Below, piece by piece: positions 34,455 through 43,789 of a DNA stretch of 64,000 bases; position 1 is the first letter of the stretch, and each line of letters opens with the position of its first letter. Source of the stretch: Rs1 sp000416275 (GTDB taxonomy: Bacteria > Pseudomonadota > Gammaproteobacteria > Pseudomonadales > Balneatricaceae). The notes below the pieces were generated by a model, which worked only from the letters and a program-made list of their open reading frames with translations, was not told the origin of the DNA and did no database searches. Position numbers and translations under genes: made by a program. The stretch lies in assembly GCA_965243635.1 (NCBI GenBank), contig OZ251574.1, positions 4,712,001 to 4,776,000 of the forward strand, in the 5' to 3' direction.

Positions 34455-36600
34455 GTTTATTCATATGCCATACCAACGCATCGGCTGCTGTTCTGAGTGC
34501 TCCTTCAGTCCAACCACTTGAGAATGAATACATGTCGCCAGCAAAATATATATTATTTTCTAATATTGGTGATGTGGCAGGCATTCCTAGACCTTCAGAT
34601 GTTTTTGTCATTTGATTGTAATTATACATTAACTCGTTATCTTCAATCGTGCCTGGGGAATAAAGTTTAGAACAACCTTTGTATAGGTCTTCATTAGCCC
34701 AATGAATAACCTGACATTGAGTTACTTCACCAAAGTCATCCATAGGTCTTAAGTCATCGTTATAACCTTTAATATATCTAACACACCAATCCCTAAAGCC
34801 CGGCAAAGCTTCACTCCAAGTTGCTCCTGCAACCTGAGTATATTCATCATCTCTCCAAAGCATAATACCGAGCTCAAGCAACATGATTCTAGCTAGTTCA
34901 TTGTCATCAGTCATACTTAGAAGCTTGCGTGAATCATCTTCCCAAGTATAGCTAATAGCAGTAACTCCCTGAGTTTCTCCTGGTTGAACATAACCATATA
35001 CCTGAAGTATTTTAGTATCTGTTACTAAGCACTGCGGGATGTAATCTCCATCGAGAGGAATAGTGTCACCTGTCGGCCAATATATTTCGTTAAGATCCAA
35101 AAATACTTTACAACTCGCAATGTTATGAGAAACATTCATTGCACGCTTCATCTCATATCCGATCGATTTACCGTCTATTTGACCATTCGTTAGTATTGAC
35201 CAAGGTGAAGCTGTAACAAAAAGATCATCGAACTGAACATTCTTAACTTTAACGACTGCAGAAACTCCATTAGGATCCTGCGTAATTGTCATATCCACTT
35301 TTACAGAATCGTTGTTAAAGCCGTTGGTTATATAGTTAACTTCACAATCAGTATAGATGTGAATCCCTGCTTCCATCTGCATATCGTCTTCTGGTAACGA
35401 TCCTATGATCGCATCAGTAAAAGATTCCCTCTCAAATGGATGTAACATATTCATATAAGGGAAAGCATTTAGCCCTTTCAATTGGGCATCCAAGATTCTA
35501 CCGTTTGATGTAGTAAAAGATTTTGCTGTCTGATCTTTTGTCCCTTTAATTGTTTGGTGATCTTCACCATAGCCAAACATAAGTGTCATGATTACATACA
35601 TTGAGGATACGCGATAGAAAGACCCCCATGAGCCATCCCCAGCCCCAATAACATAGAAAATTGATGATTCATGTGGTGTTAGTCCTAACCCACCATAATT
35701 ACCAGCTTCAGAGCCGGAAGACGTCTCCATAGCAGCCACAGAGAAAAAACTATTTTTCTCATAAAAATCTGTTAGTGGCGTCCAAAAATCTGCCCTCCAT
35801 TTGTCGTTAAATTCTTGAGGCGTTAGACCTGCCATTTCTGGGTCATTCCATGCAGCGCTAGCAGCAGTTAATATTCTTTCTGCAAAATTAGCCCAAGCAT
35901 CAGTGATTGTATTTAATATCTCATCTCTATCTCCTGATGGGACAGGATAAGTATCTTGACTATCAGGTTCATATGCCCACTTTAAGATTTTTCTTGTAGT
36001 ATTATCATGTGGCAAGGTTCCATAACCATCATTAAAATAAATACCCGTTCCCTTCGTTCTATCCCATGCTTGGCCTGGGTCAGGAAACGCTGCATGTTCA
36101 ATATCATATGTTGCAACATAGTGGTTAAATAAACTGTTGTAAGAGTCTCTTTTTGCGCTAGTTACATTACGATCGAAAAAAGGCATACGCATAGCGCCCA
36201 TCTCAAAAACAGTTTGATCTGTATCACCAGGTGTAAATTTATCGATAGAGAATAAACGCCCTCCAACCCTATCAGAACCTTCCATAATAGTGATATTACG
36301 GTAGCCCATTTTAAATAACTCACGGGCGATCATGGTTCCAGCTATACCAGCTCCAACAATACCTATACGTCTCTCTAGAATACTTGATTTAACAATAGCA
36401 CTGCCATTGTTGAACCTTTTTTCTATATAAGGCGCTGCCTCATCCGGATCTCTGGTACCAAAGAGTTTGGCGTAGTTGTACAGTTTATCAGGCTCGTTTG
36501 GAAACAGTGGAACATTAGTGTTAGTTGGGTTATTTGGTTCAAGACACTTCATTCTTTTTCTAAAAATATCAATTGACTTATTATGTGACATTAGTAGCAC
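34363..36600 (-). CDS. Flavin-dependent amine oxidase family protein (long form)
   Basis: FAD enzyme of the monoamine oxidase / L-amino acid oxidase / tryptophan 2-monooxygenase fold, 745 residues. The dinucleotide-binding motif GIVGAGIAGTMIARELFKMG lies near residue 77, followed by GSDRVGGRL and an aromatic-cage substrate strand FEMGAMRMPFFDRN. The C-terminal FAD motif reads NIYFAGDMYSFSSGWTEGAL, with W and G placed as in L-amino acid oxidases. About 75 residues precede the FAD motif, and a C-terminal extension ends KVNLGPIYAEDMSSKE, making it longer than typical 450-650-residue members. It lies alone at the right edge of the island. Substrate not predictable; an aromatic amino acid is possible. 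Confidence 0.85.
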   Translation of the reverse strand: MLLMSHNKSIDIFRKRMKCLEPNNPTNTNVPLFPNEPDKLYNYAKLFGTRDPDEAAPYIEKRFNNGSAIVKSSILERRIGIVGAGIAGTMIARELFKMGYRNITIMEGSDRVGGRLFSIDKFTPGDTDQTVFEMGAMRMPFFDRNVTSAKRDSYNSLFNHYVATYDIEHAAFPDPGQAWDRTKGTGIYFNDGYGTLPHDNTTRKILKWAYEPDSQDTYPVPSGDRDEILNTITDAWANFAERILTAASAAWNDPEMAGLTPQEFNDKWRADFWTPLTDFYEKNSFFSVAAMETSSGSEAGNYGGLGLTPHESSIFYVIGAGDGSWGSFYRVSSMYVIMTLMFGYGEDHQTIKGTKDQTAKSFTTSNGRILDAQLKGLNAFPYMNMLHPFERESFTDAIIGSLPEDDMQMEAGIHIYTDCEVNYITNGFNNDSVKVDMTITQDPNGVSAVVKVKNVQFDDLFVTASPWSILTNGQIDGKSIGYEMKRAMNVSHNIASCKVFLDLNEIYWPTGDTIPLDGDYIPQCLVTDTKILQVYGYVQPGETQGVTAISYTWEDDSRKLLSMTDDNELARIMLLELGIMLWRDDEYTQVAGATWSEALPGFRDWCVRYIKGYNDDLRPMDDFGEVTQCQVIHWANEDLYKGCSKLYSPGTIEDNELMYNYNQMTKTSEGLGMPATSPILENNIYFAGDMYSFSSGWTEGALRTAADALVWHMNKHASVSYLDIEYPVIKVNLGPIYAEDMSSKE

Positions 36601-36644
36601 CTTTATAAATTTAAGATCAATTCTATAAATGAAAGATATAGCTT

Positions 36645-36808
36645 GTCCCTAAAGCAGTGGCTTCAAAGCGAATACAGAGCATAAGATATTGGTTTTACAG
36701 TGGAATTGAAAAACCTTAGCTGCACCCGTAGGTTCAACAGGTATTTTTCTAACCGCTGTAGAGTCAAGAGCTTGCACTATGTGGTGCAGTGAAGTCACTG
36801 GTTCAGGT
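36645..36808. repeat. Miniature element B, full-length but diverged
   Basis: Contains GCAGTGGCTTCAAAGCGAATAC ... GTTTTACAGTGGAATTG ... ATGTGGTGCAGTGAAGTCAC ... GGTTCAGG. Matches 62305-62466 and 46965-47126. Lies directly upstream of the amine oxidase start. Confidence 0.75.
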
Positions 36809-36884
36809 TATAAATAAAAAAAACATCCGATATAAGTATGTTCATAAAACGGATAAAATCAAATTGTAGCGGTATTTTCTTATA

Positions 36885-37158
36885 GGTGAGCCAGTTATTT
36901 GTGAGTTATGCTCTCGAAGCTCACCTTTCAAAGCGAGCAGCATGGGATGGGAAGGTTGCGCTATAATACTTGTGGTAGTTATTTTACCGCGCCTTTACCC
37001 GCGACAGTATTAAGCGATGGCGAAGCCAATCAGAAGTACGCTTACTCAGCGCAGTCTATCATGGGCATTTCCAAATTTGGCATGGACTCGGCGTACCTAT
37101 CGCTGCCTCCAGTGTTTTCGATCAATCTAGTATTTCTCAAATGCGCCCTACCCGGTGT
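36885..37158 (+). pseudogene. Decayed IS66 tnpC fragment
   Basis: Translated 36908-37050 gives QSEQHGMGRLRYNTCGSYFT and ANQKYAYSAQSIMGISKFGM, clearly homologous to the zinc region of the intact TnpC in this window but about a quarter of residues differ. A GGTGAGC/GCTCACC inverted pair (36885-36925) precedes it. Short, frameshifted further on (VFSINLVF in place of STIFDQN); an old remnant of a related element, not of the two present copies. Confidence 0.8.
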
Positions 37159-37159
37159 T

Positions 37160-37270
37160 AAATTAATATGCGACAGCCACTTTAAATTTCAGGCCTCATT
37201 TCACCAAAAACCGACTTCGTAATCTGTCTAGCAAAGTAGCTTAAATCACTGCTATTAAAAATATCCTAGT
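37160..37270. repeat. Dispersed repeat R2, copy e (split and truncated)
   Basis: AATTAATATGCGACAGCCAC to ATATCCTAGT, then interrupted by miniature element A; a few more R2 bases (TATGCTAATTT) follow at about 37468 before the dctD terminator. Confidence 0.7.
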
Positions 37271-37465
37271 GAGACCTCTGCATAACGTTACGAGTAAAAG
37301 TAAGACAAGGCAAATACCGGCGAGATAGCGGAGTTAGTATGCCCCTCACTTTGGGTACAGTGGCTATGGGTATTACAGGTCTAAATGAGTATATTGAGCT
37401 GGTTCTTACCGCTGTATTACCGAACGCAGTTATCATATCCTCTAGGTTAGTTATGCAGAGGTCTC
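37271..37465. mobile_element. Miniature inverted-repeat element A, copy inside R2
   Basis: 195 bp bounded by GAGACCTCTGCATAAC and GTTATGCAGAGGTCTC (perfect 16-bp inverted repeats). No gene inside. Termini resemble IS5-type ends, so an IS5-family transposase in trans is a reasonable inference. Confidence 0.85.
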
Positions 37466-37483
37466 ATTATGCTAATTTTCACC

Positions 37484-37521
37484 GCTAGTATTCTACCGAT
37501 TTAGGACGGTAGAATACTAGC
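37484..37521 (-). terminator. Terminator of the dctBD operon
   Basis: GCTAGTATTCTACCG (37484-37498) and CGGTAGAATACTAGC (37507-37521) form a perfect 15-bp stem, 27 bp after the dctD stop. No long U-tract follows on the minus strand. Confidence 0.75.
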
Positions 37522-37547
37522 AAAAGAGCGGTGTTTATTCAGTACTT

Positions 37548-38906
37548 TTATGGCTTGTAATCTTTTTTGTCTAAGCCGTATTTTTTCATTTTGTCATACA
37601 AGGTTTTTCGCGGTAGCGCTAAGCTCAGCTGCGTGTCTCGAATAGAGCCGCCGCACTTGGCTAACTCTGTGTGGATTAATAGTTTTTCAAATTGCGCCAC
37701 TTGCTCCCCTAGGTTTGACACTGCCGATTCTGGAGAGATTAGCTCATCGTCAAAACCAAAGGTGCAGCTCTCGCCAAGCAATACATTTCGCTCTGCGATG
37801 TTGCGCAACTCGCGAATATTCCCCGGCCAATCATGGCGCATCAACGCTGCCATGCGCTCTCTGGATAGCTCTTCAACATCGCGACCGTACTGGGTCGAGG
37901 CGATAATTGAGAAGTGCTGAAACAGCAGTGGGATATCATCTTTTCGCTGTCTTAACGGCGGTATGGTGACTTTCACTACATTCAATCGATAGTATAAGTC
38001 TTCACGAAACAGTCCCTGTTCTGCCAGTTTCTTTAAGTCTACCTTGGTGGCGGCGACGATCCGCAAATTTAACTTGATCGACTCGTTAGAGCCCAGCCGT
38101 TCGATGCTGCGCTCTTCGATTACTCGCAGTAGTTTAACTTGTAGCACCAGTGGCATACTCTCTATTTCATCGAGAAAGACGGTGCCGCCATCTGCGTATT
38201 CAAACTTGCCGATCCTGCGCGCTTTGGCGTCGGTGAAAGCGCCTCTCTCGTGACCAAAGAGTTCGCTTTCGATCAAATTTTCCGGCACTGCTCCGCAGTT
38301 GATCGCCACGAATTTGTGTTCGCGCCGCTGGCTGTGCTCGTGGATATATCTCGCTAATAAATCTTTGCCGGTGCCCGTTTCAGCTTCGATCAAGATATCT
38401 GTTGGCGCGTCGGCGACACTTTGCACTAAGCGTCTTAACTGGATGATCTGTGGGCTATTGCCGATAATTCTCGGCCCGAGCGCGGTCTGTGATTCTAGCT
38501 CATTGCGCAGTTGATAATTTTCCAGTGACAAGGTTCTCTTTTCACAGCCGCGACGAATTACTTCTACTAGTTTATCCGGTGGAAATGGCTTTTCTAAAAA
38601 ATCATAGGCTCCCTGTTGAATAGCAGCCACCGCCATCGAAATATCTCCGTGGCCAGTCATCAGCACCATAGGTATGTCTCGATCAATGGCATTCACTTGC
38701 TGCATCAGCGACAAGCCATCCATTTCCGGCATGCTGATATCGGAGACAATCACCCCTTCCCACTGTGGGTACAGCTGCGCTAGTGCCGCTTTACCGCTAT
38801 CGCAGGTGATGACTTCAAAACCTGCCAGCTCGATACTCTGCGCCAGCGACATCCGAATCGATCGCTCATCATCCACCAGTAGTACTTTGTTACTTAGTTT
38901 ATGCAT
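37548..38906 (-). CDS. dctD: Sigma-54-dependent response regulator DctD-type
   Basis: 452-residue NtrC-family regulator. Receiver domain 1-125 with acidic pocket DDE at 12-14, phosphoacceptor D56 and K107. AAA+ domain about 145-375: Walker A ETGTGKD, GAFTDA sigma-54 contact loop (ERGAFTDAKA), Walker B GTVFLDEIESM. C-terminal Fis-type helix-turn-helix (TQLSLALPRKTLYDKMKK). In DctD it activates C4-dicarboxylate transporter genes with sigma-54. ATG at 38906 overlaps the end of dctB by 13 nt. No dct transporter gene is in the window. A copy of its 3' end is found at 23402-23560. Confidence 0.9.
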   Translation of the reverse strand: MHKLSNKVLLVDDERSIRMSLAQSIELAGFEVITCDSGKAALAQLYPQWEGVIVSDISMPEMDGLSLMQQVNAIDRDIPMVLMTGHGDISMAVAAIQQGAYDFLEKPFPPDKLVEVIRRGCEKRTLSLENYQLRNELESQTALGPRIIGNSPQIIQLRRLVQSVADAPTDILIEAETGTGKDLLARYIHEHSQRREHKFVAINCGAVPENLIESELFGHERGAFTDAKARRIGKFEYADGGTVFLDEIESMPLVLQVKLLRVIEERSIERLGSNESIKLNLRIVAATKVDLKKLAEQGLFREDLYYRLNVVKVTIPPLRQRKDDIPLLFQHFSIIASTQYGRDVEELSRERMAALMRHDWPGNIRELRNIAERNVLLGESCTFGFDDELISPESAVSNLGEQVAQFEKLLIHTELAKCGGSIRDTQLSLALPRKTLYDKMKKYGLDKKDYKP

Positions 38907-41236
38907 TGCTTGGCACCTTGCTGTTCCCCTATTTGCAGTATGACGATGAATTCTGCGCCACTGATGGTGTTTTGCCCCTCGGCACTCGGGTAATTTCTCA
39001 CCGATAAGTGCCCAGCCACATCTTCAATGATTCGCTGTGAAATTGACAGCCCCAATCCCAGTCCCTGACCCTCCTTTTTAGTGGTATAAAAAGGCTCAAA
39101 TATTTGTGCTAACTCATGCTCTGCAATGCCGGGCCCATTATCACGCACGCTTATCTGTATTTGCCGAGCATTAATTTGCCGGGCGAATATATCAACGTGC
39201 GCCGCCAACTGACCCTCAACCGCTTGAATCGCATTGTCAATCAAATTCACCATCACTTGTTCCAATCGCAGTAGATCACCAGAGACGAACAGCTCAGTGC
39301 TTAATTCAGGCCAGCTGACAGTTACCGGCGACTGCTCCAGCCTTGGGTAGAGTATCGCCAGCACGCCACTGCGCAAAGCCGTCACTGAGACTGTCTGTTG
39401 TTGGCCACTGCTTTTACGCGAAAATTCTTTTAGCGGGTGGATAATTTTCGCCATGCGCTCGGTCAGTAGTGATATTTCGTTGAGATTGTTGTCCACCGTG
39501 GCTTTTTTATTCAGTTGCAAATATTTACGGGCATTGTCCGCATAGCCGCGAATCGCCATTAGCGGTTGATTGAGTTCATGATTGATCCCCGCAGACATCT
39601 GTCCTATAACGGCTAACTTGGCAGTTTGGATCAATTCATTCTGGGTTTTGCTGTGCTGGTTTATCTCCTGTAGCAATCGATCATTAGCATTGGTCAGCTC
39701 TTGGGTGCGCTGCTCTACGCGGCTCTCTAACATTTGTTTTGATTGATCGAGTTGCGCTTCATACTGTTTGCGCTCGGTAATATCTTGCACTGTCACCAAG
39801 AAGTGCAGCTCGTTTAACTGCTGCATTTTGCCAACCACAAATTCTATCGGAATTTGCCGCTCATCAGCACAGTGAGCGCGCCCTTCAATTAAGGTTTGCC
39901 CGCTGCTGGTGAGCTTGGGGTTTATCTGCTGCCGAAACAGCGCTTGATCAACATCGTCGATCAGCGACAGCAGCTGTTGCCCTTTGAGTGCCTGCTCTGA
40001 GTAGCCAAATAATTTCTCAGCGGTGACATTCATAGTTTCGATAGCGCCTTTAGTATCAAGGGTAATCAAACCTGCCCAGGTATTGTTGATAATCGCCTTT
40101 ACTCGCGCCTCACTATTTTCCAGCGCCTGCAATTCGCGCATTTCAAATAAGTTGCGCTGTTTGGCTATTCTACGCCGGGCAATAATCACCATCACCAACA
40201 GCACCATAGCGAGATACACCGTCCCCACATATAACATGTTGGTCAGCACTTGGCGCTGCACTGTCTCTAGATTGACCAGTATAGACACATTTAAATCGCT
40301 GTTGCCCACCACGCCACTTTGCACTAGATACTGCTGCTCGGACTTTTTAGCTGGGGACTCTATGTCGACCGCGGGTATTTTAAAGCCTGCGGGCATTTCT
40401 TTTTCGATTGTCGGTGATTTTTTTATATTCGCTAATGGCTTTTTAAAACTGGCTAATGGCTCTTTTAAGGTAATTATTTGGCTGTTATGACCACTTTCCT
40501 GCCAATGACTGATGTTCAGTGGCTGAAATTTTTCACCTGCGTAGCGTTTACTGGCAGTAATTCGGCGAATATCAGCACGCGACAAAGGCTTTAACGTTCT
40601 AAACTTCCAATCTTTGCGAGTGGAGATAAAAATAACCCCATCTTCATCGCTGACCAGTAGTTCGGTATTTTTTTGATTCCAATCTTGCTCTATTTCATTG
40701 AGATCAATTTTGACGACGATCACCCCGAGAATTTCACTTCTGTAGCGCACTGGATAGGCGTAAAAAAAGCCGCGTTTTTTGGAGGTGGTACCCAGCGCAA
40801 AATATTGCCCGAGCTCGCCGGATATCGCCTTGGTAAAATAGGGCCGATAGTTAAAATTGCGCCCGATAAATGACTGCTGACTGTGCCAATTACTGGCAGC
40901 TATGGTCAGCCCTTGGCTGTCCATTAAATAACTATCTCTAGTTTCCAGGATTTTATTGACCCGCGCTAAATGTAAATTAGCGCGAATTAAATCGTTAGAG
41001 TTGGCGTGGCTGCGCAATGCCCTCACTAAGTCGGGATGGCTGGACAGCAATTGGGGGATATCTCTATATCTGGCAAGTTTTTGGCGCATGCTAAGAATAT
41101 AGCGATTTAAGTCGGCTTGAGTACTGATCTGCAGCTCACTAAGAGCCGCTTTTTTGGAAAAGTCCGCCACTAAACTAAGTAGCAAGACCAATCCTAGCAG
41201 CAGTACAAAAGTGACGAATGAGCGCTTAAATATCAA
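38894..41236 (-). CDS. dctB: Sensor histidine kinase DctB-type
   Basis: 780-residue inner-membrane kinase. First membrane helix about 8-25, periplasmic double-Cache-like sensor to about 330 (YFALGTTSKKRGFFYAYPVR and GVIVVKIDL fit DctB), second helix about 335-357, PAS domain about 370-490 (TWAGLITLDTKGAIETMN), coiled linker, then the kinase core: H-box GINHELNQPL, N-box NLIDNAIQA, DNGPGI, and GLGLGLSISQRI. Between sensor and helix 2 is an extra low-complexity Lys/Pro segment (LASFKKPLANIKKSP...), unusual for DctB. The stop overlaps dctD. It presumably responds to a dicarboxylate; the ligand is not certain. Confidence 0.9.
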   Translation of the reverse strand: MIFKRSFVTFVLLLGLVLLLSLVADFSKKAALSELQISTQADLNRYILSMRQKLARYRDIPQLLSSHPDLVRALRSHANSNDLIRANLHLARVNKILETRDSYLMDSQGLTIAASNWHSQQSFIGRNFNYRPYFTKAISGELGQYFALGTTSKKRGFFYAYPVRYRSEILGVIVVKIDLNEIEQDWNQKNTELLVSDEDGVIFISTRKDWKFRTLKPLSRADIRRITASKRYAGEKFQPLNISHWQESGHNSQIITLKEPLASFKKPLANIKKSPTIEKEMPAGFKIPAVDIESPAKKSEQQYLVQSGVVGNSDLNVSILVNLETVQRQVLTNMLYVGTVYLAMVLLVMVIIARRRIAKQRNLFEMRELQALENSEARVKAIINNTWAGLITLDTKGAIETMNVTAEKLFGYSEQALKGQQLLSLIDDVDQALFRQQINPKLTSSGQTLIEGRAHCADERQIPIEFVVGKMQQLNELHFLVTVQDITERKQYEAQLDQSKQMLESRVEQRTQELTNANDRLLQEINQHSKTQNELIQTAKLAVIGQMSAGINHELNQPLMAIRGYADNARKYLQLNKKATVDNNLNEISLLTERMAKIIHPLKEFSRKSSGQQQTVSVTALRSGVLAILYPRLEQSPVTVSWPELSTELFVSGDLLRLEQVMVNLIDNAIQAVEGQLAAHVDIFARQINARQIQISVRDNGPGIAEHELAQIFEPFYTTKKEGQGLGLGLSISQRIIEDVAGHLSVRNYPSAEGQNTISGAEFIVILQIGEQQGAKQCIN

Positions 41237-41283
41237 TGTGATAAGACCTTAATAATGATTGAAGCAGTGCTTTTAACAATATG

Positions 41284-41490
41284 CGGCCTTTGCATAACTT
41301 ACCCAGAGGGTATGATAATTGCGCTCGGTAATACGGCGTTAAACACCGGCTCAACATGCTCATTTACACCAGTAATACCCATAAAGAGGGGCATACTATA
41401 CCCAAAGTGAGGGGCACACTGACTCCGCGATCTCGCCGATTTTTGCCTGGTCTTATCTTATCTTCGCTCGCAATGTTATGCAAAGGTCGC
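41284..41490. mobile_element. Miniature inverted-repeat element A, copy between dctB and tex
   Basis: 207 bp, ends GCGGCCTTTGCATAAC and GTTATGCAAAGGTCGC. Interior is homologous, in inverse orientation, to the copies at 37271 and 56780 (CCCATAAAGAGGGGCATACT). Located in the divergent promoter gap of dctB and tex. Confidence 0.85.
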
Positions 41491-41626
41491 AATATTTACA
41501 TTCTACCCGTTTTTGCCTAGGATAATATCCCCTAAATAGCTGTTAGCAGTTTATACTCACTCTTTTTTAGTATGGCACTGGTGATACTTGCCAGTCACCA
41601 TCGATCGCTTTTAAACAGGTATTTGT

Positions 41627-43771
41627 ATGATCATAGCGGCCCAAATCGCCTCTGAATTAAACGTCCAGTTGCAGCAAGTAACGGCGACTATTGAGCTGTT
41701 AGACCAAGGTGACACGGTGCCTTTTATTGCCCGTTATCGCAAAGAAGCGACCCGCGCTCTCGATGATATTCAGTTGCGCAAACTGGCGCAACGGCTCGAC
41801 TACCTGCGACAATTGCAGCAGCGCCGCAACAGTATTTTGCAAAGTATCGAACAGCAGGGACTGTTAACTTCTAAATTGCGCGAGGCACTCAATAACAGCC
41901 TCAGTAAAACCGAAATTGAAGACCTGTATTTACCTTTCAAGCCGAAGAGAAACTCTAAGGCAAGTTTAGCTAAACAGGCAGGCCTACAACCTTTAGCCGA
42001 TAAAATACTATCCAGTGCCAGCGTCAATCCTGAGTTTATCGCCAGAGATTTTGTCGCCAAAGACCGAGCGATCGACAACATTGCGCAAGCTCTGAACGGC
42101 GCTCAACAGATTATCATCGAACAGCTGAGCGAAGATGCTCAGCTGCTCGGCCAACTGCGTCAATGGCTGACTGGCAACGGCTATTTAAAGGTGCAGGTAA
42201 AACGCGGTAAAAACGACCCTCAAAGTAAATTTCGCGATTATTTTTCTTACAGTGAAGCCTTTAATAAAATCCCTGCGCACCGCGCACTGGCGATTTTTCG
42301 CGGTATCAAAGAGTCAGTACTTAAACTACAGCTCACGCCCCCGGCACACAACGCGCTCTATCCGATAAAGTTGATTGAACAGCAGTTATTAGCTGCCAAT
42401 AGTCGACGCTCACAAGATTACTGGTTAAAACAGCTGGCGGCTGAAGCTTGGCAGGCAAAACTACAGCCGCAACTTGAATCCGACTTAGTTAAATCTTTAA
42501 AGGAGCGCTCTGAACACCAATCTATCGAGGTCTTTGCCGATAATTTATCAGCTTTGCTGATGGCGGCCCCCGCTGGCCAAAAAATTACTTTAGGTCTGGA
42601 TCCAGGCTTGCGCAGCGGGGTAAAAGTAGCAGTAATCAGCAGCACTGGGCGACTTTTAGCACACTGTGTTATCTATCCCCACGCACCGCAAAAAAAATGG
42701 CAGGAGGCGTTACACAAGCTGCAAAATCTAGTCGAAAAACATCAGATTACACTCATTAGTATCGGCAACGGCACCGCCTCTAGAGAAACCGAACAACTGG
42801 TCAAAGAGCTGCAGCAAAATACCCATTTAGATTTTATCAGCGTGGTGGTCAGTGAAGCTGGCGCCTCTGTTTACTCAGCCTCGGAATTAGCTAGCAAAGA
42901 GTTTCCCGATATTGATGTCAGTATTCGCGGGGCCATTTCTATCGCTCGACGCCTGCAAGACCCGCTGGCAGAACTGGTTAAAATTGATCCTAAAGCAATT
43001 GGTGTTGGCCAATATCAACACGATGTCAATCAACGAGCACTGCACGATAAGCTAGCCACGGTAACTGAAGACTGTGTCAATAAAGTAGGGGTGAATATCA
43101 ACAGTGCCTCTGTGCAACTACTGACTCAAGTCTCGGGGATTAGCCAAAGTATTGCTGAAAACATTGTCGCGATACGCGATGCGAAAGGTGCTTTTAAAAA
43201 CCGCCATGCACTGTTAAAAGTCCCTAGATTGGGCGCCAAAGCCTATCAGCAATGCGCCGGATTTTTACGCATTCAGAACCTCGATCAACCGCTAGATAAT
43301 AGCGCGGTACACCCTGAGAGTTACGCTCTAGTAAAAAAGATGGCCGACAGCGCGCAAGTCACCAGCGCTCAGCTAATTGGTAATCAAGCGCTATTGCAAC
43401 AGCTGGATGTCGCACAACTATCGGCTCAATTTGGTCAGTATACAGTTGTAGATATTATCGCCGAGCTCGCCAAGCCTGGCAGAGACCCTAGGCCCGAATT
43501 CAAAACTGCCACCTTCGACGCTGAAGTTAATACGCTAGCTGATCTGGAACAGGGAATGCTACTAGAGGGGGTAATTACCAATGTCACCAATTTTGGTGCT
43601 TTTGTCGATATTGGCGTCCATCAAGATGGCTTAGTCCACATCTCACAGCTGGCCAAGCAGTTCGTTAAAGACCCCCAACAAGTGGTCAAAACCGGTCAGA
43701 TAGTGCAAGTTAAGATTTTAGAAGTCGACCTGCAGAGAAAACGCGCATCGCTCACCATGATACTAGACTGA
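41627..43771 (+). CDS. tex: RNA-binding transcription accessory protein Tex
   Basis: 714 residues with the canonical Tex layout: N-terminal helical region (VPFIARYRKEATRALDDIQL), YqgF/RNase H-like domain at about 320-450 (LGLDPGLRSGVKVAVISSTG), helix-hairpin-helix pair at about 495-560 (VSGISQSIAENIVAIRDAKG), and a C-terminal S1 domain at about 640-712 (VTNVTNFGAFVDIGVHQDGL). Slightly shorter than the usual 770-780. Binds nucleic acid and supports transcription under stress in other bacteria. ATG at 41627 after AACAGGTA. Convergent with pilU across a tandem repeat. Confidence 0.93.
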   Translation: MIIAAQIASELNVQLQQVTATIELLDQGDTVPFIARYRKEATRALDDIQLRKLAQRLDYLRQLQQRRNSILQSIEQQGLLTSKLREALNNSLSKTEIEDLYLPFKPKRNSKASLAKQAGLQPLADKILSSASVNPEFIARDFVAKDRAIDNIAQALNGAQQIIIEQLSEDAQLLGQLRQWLTGNGYLKVQVKRGKNDPQSKFRDYFSYSEAFNKIPAHRALAIFRGIKESVLKLQLTPPAHNALYPIKLIEQQLLAANSRRSQDYWLKQLAAEAWQAKLQPQLESDLVKSLKERSEHQSIEVFADNLSALLMAAPAGQKITLGLDPGLRSGVKVAVISSTGRLLAHCVIYPHAPQKKWQEALHKLQNLVEKHQITLISIGNGTASRETEQLVKELQQNTHLDFISVVVSEAGASVYSASELASKEFPDIDVSIRGAISIARRLQDPLAELVKIDPKAIGVGQYQHDVNQRALHDKLATVTEDCVNKVGVNINSASVQLLTQVSGISQSIAENIVAIRDAKGAFKNRHALLKVPRLGAKAYQQCAGFLRIQNLDQPLDNSAVHPESYALVKKMADSAQVTSAQLIGNQALLQQLDVAQLSAQFGQYTVVDIIAELAKPGRDPRPEFKTATFDAEVNTLADLEQGMLLEGVITNVTNFGAFVDIGVHQDGLVHISQLAKQFVKDPQQVVKTGQIVQVKILEVDLQRKRASLTMILD

Positions 43772-43789
43772 TCAGCAGTGCTCTAGAAG

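Noticed and set aside
37471..37521. Idea that the hairpin is an attachment site for island integration
   Set aside because: It is best explained as the dctD terminator; no matching site was seen at the left edge near 12.0 kb and no integrase is present.
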